Below are positions 6,483-14,602 of a stretch of DNA of 25,981 nt, in pieces. The stretch covers positions 1 through 25,981 of the IMG/VR virus record IMGVR_UViG_3300022818_000058, one strand, 5' to 3'. The first letter of the stretch is position 1. Each line of letters starts with the position of its first letter. Position numbers and translations under genes: made by a program. Below the pieces are notes generated by a model, which had not been told where the DNA came from, did not search any database, and saw only the letters and a list, made by a program, of their open reading frames with translations. This DNA is from a virus.

Positions 6483-9479
6483 TCACATCACCCCTATCGG
6501 CTGATATGCCGCCATATTTCGAAGCTGTTGTCGTCTGGCTAATTTTTTCTCTATTTCTTCTACGAACTTCCCGGCATCATACTCAACATTTCCGGTTGAG
6601 GTAATCTGAACTGCGCCGGCCTCAATAATAATTCTGTTATCTTGTGCTCCCTGTGTTGCAGTTACTCCACTAGTACTTCCGGGAGTCGCCCCCAAGAATG
6701 ACGAAAGCCGTTGTGTCAAATTATCATTTACCACAACTTCACCGGCATGGAGCATAGCAGTACCCTGACTCTTAACAAATCCTCCCGAGGCCATCGGATA
6801 TTGTAATTGTGGTTCCTCAGGAACAGGCTGTCCCTCACCTGCGGCGGTATCTGCCCCGGCAAACCAACCCCGAACACTTGCAATCGTGCTAGTAACCCAA
6901 CTAAATTTACCGGCTAGCCAATTAAAGAACTCAAGAGCGGCCGCCTTTGGGTCATTCCATAAGAGCATAAACCAATCTTTTACAACCTGAATTTTAGCGT
7001 TTATTAACTCCATCTTTGTGTTAAACCAATCTGTTACGGCACCCCATAACCAACACCACTCACCATAAATAAAATCCTTCAGATCAACAAAGGCTTGCTT
7101 GATATAATCCCAGTTCTTAACAAGCAAATAACCCAGAACTATAATCGCCGCTAGGAGCATGATGACCCAACCCAAAGGCGTAGTCAATAGAACAACTCCT
7201 AATGCTCCTGCGGCCCAGGCAACATAAGCTAATGCTACTCCTACTTCCCACAATATTGATGCTATTTTAACTGTAACAAGAATCCCGGCTATTATTCCCA
7301 GGGTTTCACCAAACTCTATCCATTTATCAAGTTCCAACCTGTTCGCCTCAGTTGCAACCCCACCCACCGCCGGGGCCACGCCTGTAATGTTGTACTTTAG
7401 GCTGTTAATCCACTCCCCAAACTGTTTTACTTTACCTATGCAGAAATTGACATTATCTGTAACCACCCGGGTTACTTCTTCCCACCCATATTTTATGCCT
7501 TTCCATAAGGCTTCAAACCTCATCTTCAAATCCCAGAAGTGTTCCATATTTGCCAGTATCCCAAGTTCACGAAGCTTATTAAGCGTTTCGTCGGAAATCG
7601 TATAGTCATTCCAGGACTCACATAGAGCTTGCCATAAAACTCCGGCTTTGACAAGCCACACGGTCATCCTATCCCAAGTACTGCCGGTTCCTTCTAACTC
7701 CCGAACACTTTTCATCATGCTCTCACAATTCATTCCCAGTATCTCTTTCGCCCGGCCAAAAGTGTTCTTAACATTATCTCCGAAATTTGTAACAATAGTC
7801 CTGATATGCAAAAAGTCTGTTTTCCAGACCAGATACAAAAGCCCTACAACCGCAAATAATCGTAACAGGGTAAACATCAACCCACGTAAGGCCGGAACAA
7901 CTTTGGACGTAATACTTCCGGCAAAAGTCTTAAACTGCCCACCATAAACTTTAAGCAACATTGAGCCTGTTAACAATCCCCCATTTGCCGCGAGAGTAGC
8001 ATCAGTAACTAATCCTTGGGCTATGGCAAATTTTACGGCCTGTCCTGAAGCGGCCAAAAATCCTGCTCCCACCATCATTAGCAAACCAATAAGAACAGAG
8101 GTCATTCCACCGACTATAAGCAACAGTCCGGCAAGACCTAACCCCCAACCGAGAACCCTAACCAACATAGGATGTTCTTCTGCGAAATACAAGAACACAT
8201 TCAAAATTTTAGTCAGGTTAGACACCACAAAATCAATTACCGGTTGTATCTGTTGCCCTAATAAAATACCCATAGTTTCAACAGAACCCGACCACAACTG
8301 ATTTATTCCTGCCGAAGTAGCTAAGAAAGCATCCGAGGCACTCTTGGCCATACCATCTACTGAACCCAGACTTGCTACCAGTTCATCAAGCGTTTTCTTT
8401 CCTTCTTTGCTCGGGGCCACAATATATTTTCCGGTTGCTTTATCAAACTGCATATACGCTTTTGTACCCAATTCCACAGCAGTAATCATGTTTTTAGCTT
8501 GGTCTCCGAAAACAGTTTGGAACGCTACCGCTTTCTGTTCTTGCGTCAAATCCGCTGTAGTCTTTATCAGGTCAGAAAAAATTGCCTGCATCGACCTCAT
8601 GTTTCCTTCAGCATCCCATATCGTGTCGTTGTCCAACCCTATAAGGTTCATGGCTTTAGCTTTGAACCCTTCTTTTGAGCCTGAAGCTCCCCGGTCAATC
8701 TGTGCAGAAAGCATGAGTAGCTTCCGACCAAAACCTTGAACCGTTGCTCCGGATTGAGCCGCTTCCTGACCGATGTTCCTTAACATACCACCCATGGCTA
8801 ATAGTTCTTCCATTGGCCTGTTTAATGTAGCAGGGGCTGACCCGAGGGAATTAGCAAAAGCAGAAAACTCGTTCATTTTAAACATTGTGTCTTTGCTTAA
8901 TTCTCCCCACATATCAGCGATTCTTCCGGCTTCGCTAGAAGCAAGGTTAAACTTGTTCATGGTCTGAACCATGAGGGTCGCACCTTCCTCTAAGCTAATT
9001 TCCCCGCCGGACATCATGACTAAATTCAAAGTGTCTTTTAACGAGGCAACAGACGCTTCAGTAGACAAACCGGCAGACTTCAATTGATACAGGGCTTTAG
9101 CCGCCTCTGTTGCAGAGAAAGCTGTTTCAATACCCACATCAATAGCTATCCGTTTCAGTTTATCTAACTCCGCGCCTGTCTCCCCAGTTACTACCCCAAC
9201 CATGGTCATTTCTGTCTGGAACTCTTTCGCCGCGTTATACCCGGCCTGTAATGGGGCCAAAACCTTTTTACCCAAACCCATCATGCCGGCACCAAACATC
9301 GTTAACCCTAAACCGGCTCCTGCCAAAGCTCCTACAGCTTGAGCGTTAGCATTTACGGCAGTAGTTAACTCTTGGGCACTCGCCCGAGTCTGATTAAAGA
9401 TACGTTGGGTACCCAGTAACCCGGCAGAAGCATTATCAGTATATTCAAGAACTAGCCCTAACCCAAACAGACTACTCAT
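6483..9479 (-). CDS. Tail tape measure protein
   Basis: 998 residues, the longest tail gene, located between chaperone and baseplate genes as expected. Residues about 85-400 carry the TIGR01760-type core (EFQTEMTMVGVVTGETGAEL, then AFSATEAAKALYQLKSAGLS and GFGRKLLMLSAQIDRGASGS). Strongly hydrophobic stretches at about 440-478, 530-552 and 726-788 probably insert into the membrane during DNA ejection. Near the C-terminus, ASGGFVKSQGTAMLHAGEVV (about 897-916) is the common tape-measure tail motif. I see no lysozyme or peptidase domain. The length sets the tail length: at 1.5 angstrom per residue, roughly 150 nm, an estimate from the general rule. The ATG is preceded by AGGTGAT, and the stop is followed within 3 nt by the next gene. 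Confidence 0.93.
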   Translation of the reverse strand: MSSLFGLGLVLEYTDNASAGLLGTQRIFNQTRASAQELTTAVNANAQAVGALAGAGLGLTMFGAGMMGLGKKVLAPLQAGYNAAKEFQTEMTMVGVVTGETGAELDKLKRIAIDVGIETAFSATEAAKALYQLKSAGLSTEASVASLKDTLNLVMMSGGEISLEEGATLMVQTMNKFNLASSEAGRIADMWGELSKDTMFKMNEFSAFANSLGSAPATLNRPMEELLAMGGMLRNIGQEAAQSGATVQGFGRKLLMLSAQIDRGASGSKEGFKAKAMNLIGLDNDTIWDAEGNMRSMQAIFSDLIKTTADLTQEQKAVAFQTVFGDQAKNMITAVELGTKAYMQFDKATGKYIVAPSKEGKKTLDELVASLGSVDGMAKSASDAFLATSAGINQLWSGSVETMGILLGQQIQPVIDFVVSNLTKILNVFLYFAEEHPMLVRVLGWGLGLAGLLLIVGGMTSVLIGLLMMVGAGFLAASGQAVKFAIAQGLVTDATLAANGGLLTGSMLLKVYGGQFKTFAGSITSKVVPALRGLMFTLLRLFAVVGLLYLVWKTDFLHIRTIVTNFGDNVKNTFGRAKEILGMNCESMMKSVRELEGTGSTWDRMTVWLVKAGVLWQALCESWNDYTISDETLNKLRELGILANMEHFWDLKMRFEALWKGIKYGWEEVTRVVTDNVNFCIGKVKQFGEWINSLKYNITGVAPAVGGVATEANRLELDKWIEFGETLGIIAGILVTVKIASILWEVGVALAYVAWAAGALGVVLLTTPLGWVIMLLAAIIVLGYLLVKNWDYIKQAFVDLKDFIYGEWCWLWGAVTDWFNTKMELINAKIQVVKDWFMLLWNDPKAAALEFFNWLAGKFSWVTSTIASVRGWFAGADTAAGEGQPVPEEPQLQYPMASGGFVKSQGTAMLHAGEVVVNDNLTQRLSSFLGATPGSTSGVTATQGAQDNRIIIEAGAVQITSTGNVEYDAGKFVEEIEKKLARRQQLRNMAAYQPIGVM

Positions 9480-9488
9480 TTACATCAC

Positions 9489-9635
9489 CTATTTTCCTGC
9501 ATTTGACGCCGCCTCATTTTCCGCTTCTTTCTGCTCATGCACCATTTTAACCCACATCTTTCGTTCCATTATTGGCAACGACCAAAGGGTATCTCTTTCC
9601 CAATGGTAGACATAGGCTAAAATATGCATCTCCAT
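9489..9635 (-). CDS. Small DUF6760-like tail ORF, probably the -1 frame extension of the chaperone
   Basis: A 48-residue frame from the first ATG, beginning MEMHILAYVYHWERDTLWSL and continuing PIMERKMWVKMVHEQKEAEN. The pattern (I)(A)Y.YHW....LW.LP...R..WV is that of the small DUF6760-like proteins encoded just before tape measure genes. It lacks a ribosome-binding site before its ATG, and the frame is open upstream all the way back through the end of the preceding gene, where a slippery heptamer lies. The upstream open part also reads like protein (VTTFFDRDFLANCDCEVAKM). It is therefore probably translated mainly as a -1 frameshift extension of the 9689-10468 gene (68 extra residues), not as a free small protein. 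The stop lies 9 nt before the tape measure ATG. Confidence 0.72.
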   Translation of the reverse strand: MEMHILAYVYHWERDTLWSLPIMERKMWVKMVHEQKEAENEAASNAGK

Positions 9636-9688
9636 CTTAGCAACTTCGCAGTCGCAATTTGCAAGAAAATCTCGGTCGAAAAATGTGG

Positions 9689-10468
9689 TTACATAAAATT
9701 TACGGCGTTTAACGACCCCTTAAATGACTCCCCACACATCGGGCAGGTAATTTCCACATTCATGTCCACGCCAAACCTGTTCTCCATAAGCAAGTTTATC
9801 AGGTACTCGCGGTCTTTACTTGGCAGTTTCCTCATAACATCTTCAGTTACCGAAACCTCATCGAACTTCTGAACACATCTTGTCAGAAGCAGAGTATTAC
9901 CCCGAGCCAAATTCTGTCTTGCAACCGGGTCTAATATTTCTCTGTCCAAACCGTTAGGGAACCTAATCGTTCCTGCGGTATGACATATACCTTCTCTATC
10001 CGTATACCCTTTTGGCAGACTAAATTCTAACTCACGCAGACCCTGGAACGGGAGTATTTCTAACTCCTCGGTATCTACCTCGGTAACAATCTTATTTCGG
10101 CAATTTTCTCTCGGGCAGGAATGTGACAGAGTGATAATTCCTCCCACAGATAACTCCCTGATTTTCAGGGAAACGTAATCTTGGTCTCCCACGGTCAACG
10201 CTTGTATAATTTCCCGCCATTTTTCTGGGCGAGTCTCAACCCTTGTGTATGTTCCTATTCTCATGATACATCTTTCAAGCATCACGCGAATTACTTTTGC
10301 ACCGTTGTTCTTAATATCAGGCTTCGAAATTAATTCTTCTTCTTCACCGGTCATTTCACGAATTTGAAATTCTCTATGAATCGCCCCTTTTTCATCTTCG
10401 TACCCAGCCAGTAATTCAAACACTTCTGCTTTAGATAACATTTCTTCCAATTGCTCTTTCTTCATCAT
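9689..10468 (-). CDS. Tail/baseplate assembly chaperone (T4 gp26-like), zinc-ribbon containing
   Basis: 259 residues in the zero frame. It lies between the tube and tape measure genes, where tail assembly chaperones are encoded. EMTGEEEELISKPDIKNNGA and VIRVMLERCIMRIG at the N-terminus, LTVGDQDYVSLKIRELSVGG in the middle and EDVMRKLPSKDREYLINLLM near the end match the group of T4-baseplate-like proteins of myophages (gp26-related). Two cysteine pairs, SCPRENC (about residue 137) and CPMC (about 245), could form a zinc ribbon. The start ATG has GGAGGTATT directly upstream. The gene ends GTA AAT TTT ATG TAA, holding the slippery sequence A AAT TTT two codons before the stop, so a second product of about 326 residues is expected. 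Confidence 0.75.
   Translation of the reverse strand: MMKKEQLEEMLSKAEVFELLAGYEDEKGAIHREFQIREMTGEEEELISKPDIKNNGAKVIRVMLERCIMRIGTYTRVETRPEKWREIIQALTVGDQDYVSLKIRELSVGGIITLSHSCPRENCRNKIVTEVDTEELEILPFQGLRELEFSLPKGYTDREGICHTAGTIRFPNGLDREILDPVARQNLARGNTLLLTRCVQKFDEVSVTEDVMRKLPSKDREYLINLLMENRFGVDMNVEITCPMCGESFKGSLNAVNFM
9695..9701 (-). other. Candidate programmed -1 ribosomal frameshift site (A AAT TTT)
   Basis: On the minus strand the heptamer AAATTTT is phased as X XXY YYZ with the chaperone frame (GTA AAT TTT ATG TAA). Slipping back one base turns the next codons into TAT GTA ACC and continues open for 68 codons to the stop at 9489. The site sits two codons before the zero-frame stop, and the downstream frame has no ribosome site of its own. 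I did not identify a clear downstream stimulatory structure by eye. Confidence 0.65.
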
Positions 10469-10497
10469 AATACCTCCATTTTAATTAGACAAAGCAA

Positions 10498-10518
10498 GGG
10501 GAAAGACATTCTCTCCCC
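10498..10518 (-). terminator. Hairpin between tail tube and chaperone genes (attenuator or partial terminator)
   Basis: GGGGAAAGA and TCTCTCCCC form a 9-bp stem with one A-C mismatch around a 3-nt loop. On the transcribed strand it is followed by TTGCTTTGTCTAATT, only a weak T-rich run. It is located in the only longer gap (69 nt) of the tail cluster, just after the tube gene. It could reduce transcription of the low-copy downstream genes relative to sheath and tube, or protect the 3' end of their mRNA. Confidence 0.5.
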
Positions 10519-10537
10519 TCACTTCTCCACGTTACTA

Positions 10538-10966
10538 TCAGTCTAACATACCCTCGTATTCAATGGTAATCTTTTCGATTGCCACATCACTACTGCCGGA
10601 GTCTAAATCCGGGCCTTCCCATTTAGAAATCCAAGCTTCATTCAGAGTCCAGGTTCTCTTAATGGCCCCTTCCCTGTCCAAGAGCGATATTGTAATCACG
10701 CCACGATAATCTTTATTTGTCGCGGCCTTCTTGTACAGAGCGTATAAATCAGAGGAAATCAACCCTTTCTCTGCTGTTACCGCAGAGAACTTCTCCATAC
10801 CGACCAACTTATGGGTCGTCCCAAATCCCCCTTCATTGTATTCGGTAACATCCAGTTCCCGACTCAACCCGCTTATCTTCTGGAAACCAAATCCGGCGGG
10901 AAGTCCCGGGATACCAATTTGAAACTTATACTTTAACAGAGGGTCAGCACTATAACTTCTACTCAT
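10538..10966 (-). CDS. Tail tube protein (T4 gp19-like)
   Basis: 142 residues. DPLLKYKFQIGIPGLPAGFG, then FQKISGLSRELDVTEYNEGG, KLVGMEKFSAVTAEKGLISS and IEKITIEYEGMLD form the full tail tube pattern of the T4 gp19/contractile tube family ('F.v.i.g...gF..vsGL..e.d...y.eGG', then 'lt..kG'). Hexameric rings of this protein stack to make the inner tube. Directly downstream of the sheath gene (17 nt gap), with GGAGGTAATCTGAT before the ATG. It is followed by a hairpin, consistent with high expression of sheath and tube only. Confidence 0.92.
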   Translation of the reverse strand: MSRSYSADPLLKYKFQIGIPGLPAGFGFQKISGLSRELDVTEYNEGGFGTTHKLVGMEKFSAVTAEKGLISSDLYALYKKAATNKDYRGVITISLLDREGAIKRTWTLNEAWISKWEGPDLDSGSSDVAIEKITIEYEGMLD

Positions 10967-10983
10967 ATCAGATTACCTCCTCT

Positions 10984-12423
10984 CTACGAAACCGAAGTTG
11001 TTTTCTGGCTAAATACCAGAATAACAAACTCGGCAGGTTTTTTCTTCGCATACCCGATTTCGGCGATAACCCTTCCGGCGTTCCGGATTTCTTCGGGGTT
11101 CAATTCCGCATCACATTTGACATAGTACGCTTCTTCCGGAGTCGTACCAAAGAACGCACCTTCACGCCATTTCGTGTAGAGGAAGGCTTTAATCTGGTTG
11201 GCCAGTTTCAGCCACATGGTTTCATCATTCGGCTCGAATACTGCCCATTGAGTACCCCTGTAGCAAGACGCGGCAATATTAGCATCAAGGCGAACATCTG
11301 TTACATACCGCTTTTCAGCCAGTACGGATAATGTCCTAGCACCCCAAACCACAATGCCGACGTTCCTTTTACTAATAAGGCAGTTTACTCCGAGCGGATT
11401 GAGTAGCTCAACGTCACCATTTGACAACGCTAGTTCCAACTCTCTCGCCCCACGAATAACTGCCTCAAGACCTGCAGGAGCTTTATGAACTCCGCGAGCT
11501 TCGTCTGTCCGAGCATAAATACCCATGATATGCCCGCACGGGGGACAGAGCCTCATCCTACCCTGCAAGGAAAGCGGGTCATCAACCTTAATCCAAGGAT
11601 AATAAATCGCTCCGTAAGTTCCACTATAGTCAGCCCTGTTGGTAACCATGTTCGCCGCTGTCTGGGCTAACTGTGCATCAATTATTGCGAAACAATCTTT
11701 TCTCCCATCAGTGTACGCGAAAAGTCCTGTAACAATGGTGTCAGATGTTTTGCCTGGAATTGCAATCAGGTTAATATCATCAACCACATCAAAGAACGCA
11801 AGAGCGTCAACAAAGCTCACATCAGTTAACGATGTTTCATCGCTAGCTCCGGCGGCCATTACCCCCGTACCCGCCGCGAGAACTTCTCCAACAGGAATTT
11901 CAATCCATTTGCTCACACCGGTAATAACGTTACCGAAGTAGTAATCGTCCGTAGTCGTGTTTGAAACGATTTCGAAATATTCTACCTCGATACCATCGAA
12001 CTCAACCGTTACATTGAAGGTATTTGCCGGAGTTGTGTTCGCCGCAACAGTTACCTCCAACAGAGCATTAGCCCAAACCCCTTCATCAATAGCATTAATA
12101 TCTGCCCCAGTCGATACCGGAACCTTAACTGTAGCTTTAAGGGCAGAAGGGCCAACCATTCTTTTAACCCAAGCACGACCCCCGCCATTTTCAAAGAAAC
12201 CTTTCACAGCATAAGCTAAATCCGCGTCCACCCTAAATGCAGTTACTCCGCGAGCGAATTTCAAGCAGAAATCATTCCAACTTGTAATAAAAATTGCTTG
12301 CGAGGCATCACCTTTAGGGGACAGTCCAATAAAACCGCCGGTAGCTGTCCCTAGCGATTCAATTGCGCCGGCAGAATTAGAACGTTCTTCAATATAAACG
12401 TCTGGGCGTAAATATTCTCCCAT
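10984..12423 (-). CDS. Tail sheath protein
   Basis: 479 residues. The N-terminus MGEYLRPDVYIEERSNSAGA and TATGGFIGLSPKGDASQAIF and the C-terminus (about 330-475: GVNCLISKRNVGIVVWGART, FVEPND-like FEPNDETMWLKLANQIKAFL and EIGYAKKKPAEFVILVFSQK) are classic for contractile sheath proteins, where the C-terminal arm donates a beta-strand to the neighbouring subunit. A middle Ala/Thr-rich domain (about 95-215) is the variable surface domain. The ATG directly follows the TAA of the small gene upstream, and the ribosome site AAAGGGGAT lies within that gene's last codons. Surrounded by connectors upstream and tube downstream, as expected. Confidence 0.95.
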   Translation of the reverse strand: MGEYLRPDVYIEERSNSAGAIESLGTATGGFIGLSPKGDASQAIFITSWNDFCLKFARGVTAFRVDADLAYAVKGFFENGGGRAWVKRMVGPSALKATVKVPVSTGADINAIDEGVWANALLEVTVAANTTPANTFNVTVEFDGIEVEYFEIVSNTTTDDYYFGNVITGVSKWIEIPVGEVLAAGTGVMAAGASDETSLTDVSFVDALAFFDVVDDINLIAIPGKTSDTIVTGLFAYTDGRKDCFAIIDAQLAQTAANMVTNRADYSGTYGAIYYPWIKVDDPLSLQGRMRLCPPCGHIMGIYARTDEARGVHKAPAGLEAVIRGARELELALSNGDVELLNPLGVNCLISKRNVGIVVWGARTLSVLAEKRYVTDVRLDANIAASCYRGTQWAVFEPNDETMWLKLANQIKAFLYTKWREGAFFGTTPEEAYYVKCDAELNPEEIRNAGRVIAEIGYAKKKPAEFVILVFSQKTTSVS

Positions 12424-12669
12424 TTACTTATCCCCTTTCGAGATATTTTCCGCACCGTCCTCGATGCTAGTTTTTTCCGGAACATCCTTGGGGAGCTTAC
12501 CTTTTACTTCTTTAGCCACTACCCGAATATATCCCGCCATTCTTTCAAGCCGCACTAAATCAATTTCCGCCTCTTTAACGGGTTTCTTTTCGTAAGGCTG
12601 AAAGACTATTGCAGTACCATCTTTCCTCATTACCTCAAGCGGCCGTCCTAACAAATTTACTAACAGCAA
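12424..12669 (-). CDS. Small hypothetical protein upstream of the sheath gene
   Basis: 81 residues from a TTG start: LLVNLLGRPLEVMRKDGTAI, then KPVKEAEIDLVRLERMAGYI. GGAGGTGAGGAAG precedes the TTG, giving one of two usable spacings. The product is a small basic beta/alpha-looking protein ending in a charged tail. I do not recognise the family. It is translationally joined to the sheath (stop directly followed by the sheath ATG), and small genes at this place in related phages are of unknown function or serve in sheath assembly. Confidence 0.6.
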   Translation of the reverse strand: MLLVNLLGRPLEVMRKDGTAIVFQPYEKKPVKEAEIDLVRLERMAGYIRVVAKEVKGKLPKDVPEKTSIEDGAENISKGDK

Positions 12670-12682
12670 ACTTCCTCACCTC

Positions 12683-13258
12683 CTATGGCATTGGTACATC
12701 AACCAACTCAAGCTGTTTGAAATATGGAGCTTCTTCTGTGGCTTCTTCATCAAGGAAAGCATCAATACGATATATAACACTCCGCCTAAATACCCGCTCG
12801 TCGCTTTGCCCTTCATCCAGAGAATTAATTGACCCTTCTATACACATCTGAACGGTACCTGCTACTCCATCCGTATCCAGAACAGCAAGACTTGAGAACG
12901 GATAAATCACAGACAACCATGTCCGGAGCATTGACGCTATATCTTCTCTATACAAAGCCCAGAAGTCAATTTGGTAAGTCAACTCATACGGCATAGCTGG
13001 ACTGGCCATGGTAATCATACCTGTTGTTTCATCAACAGTTGTTGCAATCTTTTCCCAATATGCTTTGTCTTTCCGAAATTCAGAGCTTAAATGCTGAATG
13101 GTAACACAGGGATACTGGGCGGTAACAAAGTCGCCTTCCGGTAATTCTACAAGGGCCGGAACTGCTATCAAAGCCCCGGTAGACCCGACAGCCTTAACTG
13201 TAGTTGCTATTAGAGCTTGTAAAGCAGTATCCACCTCTTTTACCCAAATCGACGCCAT
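12683..13258 (-). CDS. Putative tail terminator / neck protein
   Basis: 191 residues. The N-terminus MASIWVKEVDTALQALIATT, the middle QYPCVTIQHLSSEFRKDKAY and the end VFRRSVIYRIDAFLDEE fit the general layout of tail terminator proteins: an N-terminal helix, a 'P.v.I' strand, and late strands in a 'r....i.yri.a.l' form. It stands between an HK97-gp10-like gene and the sheath, the standard place for the protein that caps the tail before joining to the head. A ribosome site GGGTGGTGAT precedes the ATG. No decisive motif, so the role is mostly from gene order. Confidence 0.6.
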   Translation of the reverse strand: MASIWVKEVDTALQALIATTVKAVGSTGALIAVPALVELPEGDFVTAQYPCVTIQHLSSEFRKDKAYWEKIATTVDETTGMITMASPAMPYELTYQIDFWALYREDIASMLRTWLSVIYPFSSLAVLDTDGVAGTVQMCIEGSINSLDEGQSDERVFRRSVIYRIDAFLDEEATEEAPYFKQLELVDVPMP

Positions 13259-13262
13259 AATA

Positions 13263-13736
13263 TCACCACCCTGTAAAAATACTTCTCAACGAAGCTAGCA
13301 TCCCTTTATTAATAATGTTTTCTAACTCTTTTTCGACCGGCCTAATTAACGGTCTTGCGGGCATTTTTGACGTCCCAAATTCTAACCACATGATTAGTTT
13401 GGCGTAAGGCAACCCACTATCCTTATGAATGGCATCGGGTTTCCACCCAATAAGAATTGACCAAGTAAGCATCCCTGTTTTCTGGGATGTGATAGAAATC
13501 GAATCCCTTAACTCCCCGGTATCAACATAAATTGTATCGTGTCCTTTTAGCTTAATAGTAATCGGACTCAGAGGAGCCCAGGGCAAATCTTGGCTTTTAA
13601 TGTGCTTCACAATTGTTTCTTTAATCGTTTTTGCATCTTTCTCCAACGCCGCCCTCGCACCTTTTGAAATAACTGCAGGTAGGCTCTGTAGCATAAGCGA
13701 AGTTTTGTTCCAATCTCCAACCAATTTACTAGCCAT
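13263..13736 (-). CDS. HK97 gp10/Mu gpG-like tail completion protein
   Basis: 157 residues from the ATG at 13736. A TTG 6 nt further upstream could also start, but it lies only 3 nt after the AAGGAG ribosome site; the ATG has about 10 nt spacing and forms an 8-nt overlap with the upstream stop. Key features: KGARAALEKDAKTIKETIVK, LPWAPLSPITIKLKGHDTIY, DTGELRDSISI, and the highly typical YAKLIMWLEFGTSKMPARPL with IRPVEKELENI. 'LEFGT..MPARPF/L' is the signature of minor tail/virion morphogenesis proteins that help finish tail or head-tail joining. No sign of damage. Confidence 0.82.
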   Translation of the reverse strand: MASKLVGDWNKTSLMLQSLPAVISKGARAALEKDAKTIKETIVKHIKSQDLPWAPLSPITIKLKGHDTIYVDTGELRDSISITSQKTGMLTWSILIGWKPDAIHKDSGLPYAKLIMWLEFGTSKMPARPLIRPVEKELENIINKGMLASLRSIFTGW

Positions 13737-14157
13737 TTGCAACTGACTCCTTCGCCTCGACTTTGTAGAGCAAAAACCTATCTCCCAACATCGCTACCGG
13801 GTTAATCGTAATAATGTCAAAATCCCGGCCACGGAAGTTTAGCAAGTCTTTTTCCGAAAAAGTAGGAGACTCATTCATAAGCAACCCTTTATCCGATAGC
13901 TCGCCAGTAGCAAACAGAAATTCAGCAGTTACTCCTTTGCGTCTCCCTAACTCAGTCATTTCTTCTACTTTCGGATTAAACTTAACCCGTCCTGCAACAA
14001 CTACTTCTACCCCATAGACCTTTCCTTTTTTCTCAACATAAATCCCGGTCGGTGTCTTGGTGGTCAGCCATTTAATCGAAATATTTTCGATGTCACCTAA
14101 ATCGGATACTGCCAAAGCAACGTCCTTTTGGATATCATCTAGGTCTTTCGGATTCAT
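13729..14157 (-). CDS. Hypothetical head-tail connector-region protein
   Basis: 142 residues. MNPKDLDDIQKDVALAVSDL, then WLTTKTPTGIYVEKKGKVYG, FLFATGELSDKGLLMNESPT and FRGRDFDIITINPVAMLGDR. It has no recognisable catalytic motif. The beta-rich C-terminal half (ITINPVAMLGDRFLLYKVEA) is like that of small 'head-tail joining' proteins encoded at this position, which often carry a late 'i..i.p....g.....y...' strand pair. GGAGGTATAGTT precedes the ATG. The last 8 nt overlap the next gene. Confidence 0.55.
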   Translation of the reverse strand: MNPKDLDDIQKDVALAVSDLGDIENISIKWLTTKTPTGIYVEKKGKVYGVEVVVAGRVKFNPKVEEMTELGRRKGVTAEFLFATGELSDKGLLMNESPTFSEKDLLNFRGRDFDIITINPVAMLGDRFLLYKVEAKESVANG

Positions 14158-14159
14158 AA

Positions 14160-14594
14160 CTATACCTCCTCAACCGGGTCTCCGCCAACTAACTCATCAC
14201 TTCTACAGTCATACCGTTTAGCATTACCAACCGTTATTCCCGCAAAATTCGGCGAGGACACAATGCTCTGGTATTCTTTCTCAAGTTGCCCCGCAACCTT
14301 GAGATAATTCGTAACTCTTTCCGATTTTGCAATCGAAATTCCCTCAACACTAATGCGATACTCTTTAGCGTTCCAAGTTGCTAAAGTATATAACGCATCA
14401 ATCTGGGCCAATTTCAAAACCAAATATTCTTCGCTTTCCGGAACCGTGGCTAGCGTATATTCAGTATTAAACTTCTCCATCGCATTTGTAATCATGTCCT
14501 CAAGCTCTGGGTCAGTAAAATTCCTATTTGCAACCACGGTATCCCGGTCATTAAGCTTCAGCCGTAAGCGGGTAACCATATCAACCAATGTCAT
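14160..14594 (-). CDS. Putative head-tail adaptor (gp6/gp15-like)
   Basis: 144 residues. MTLVDMVTRLRLKLNDRDTV, FTDPELEDMITNAMEKFNTE and ALYTLATWNAKEYRISVEGI form an all-helical protein with the layout of head completion adaptors: an N-terminal 'lr..l.D......f.d.eL...i..A' and a later 'a...l....a' helix. Such adaptors form a dodecameric ring below the portal. AGGTGAGAGA before the ATG is the ribosome site. It lies two genes downstream of the capsid region and before the connector-like gene, matching the usual order. Assignment by fold layout and context. Confidence 0.65.
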   Translation of the reverse strand: MTLVDMVTRLRLKLNDRDTVVANRNFTDPELEDMITNAMEKFNTEYTLATVPESEEYLVLKLAQIDALYTLATWNAKEYRISVEGISIAKSERVTNYLKVAGQLEKEYQSIVSSPNFAGITVGNAKRYDCRSDELVGGDPVEEV

Positions 14595-14602
14595 TCTCTC
14601 AC

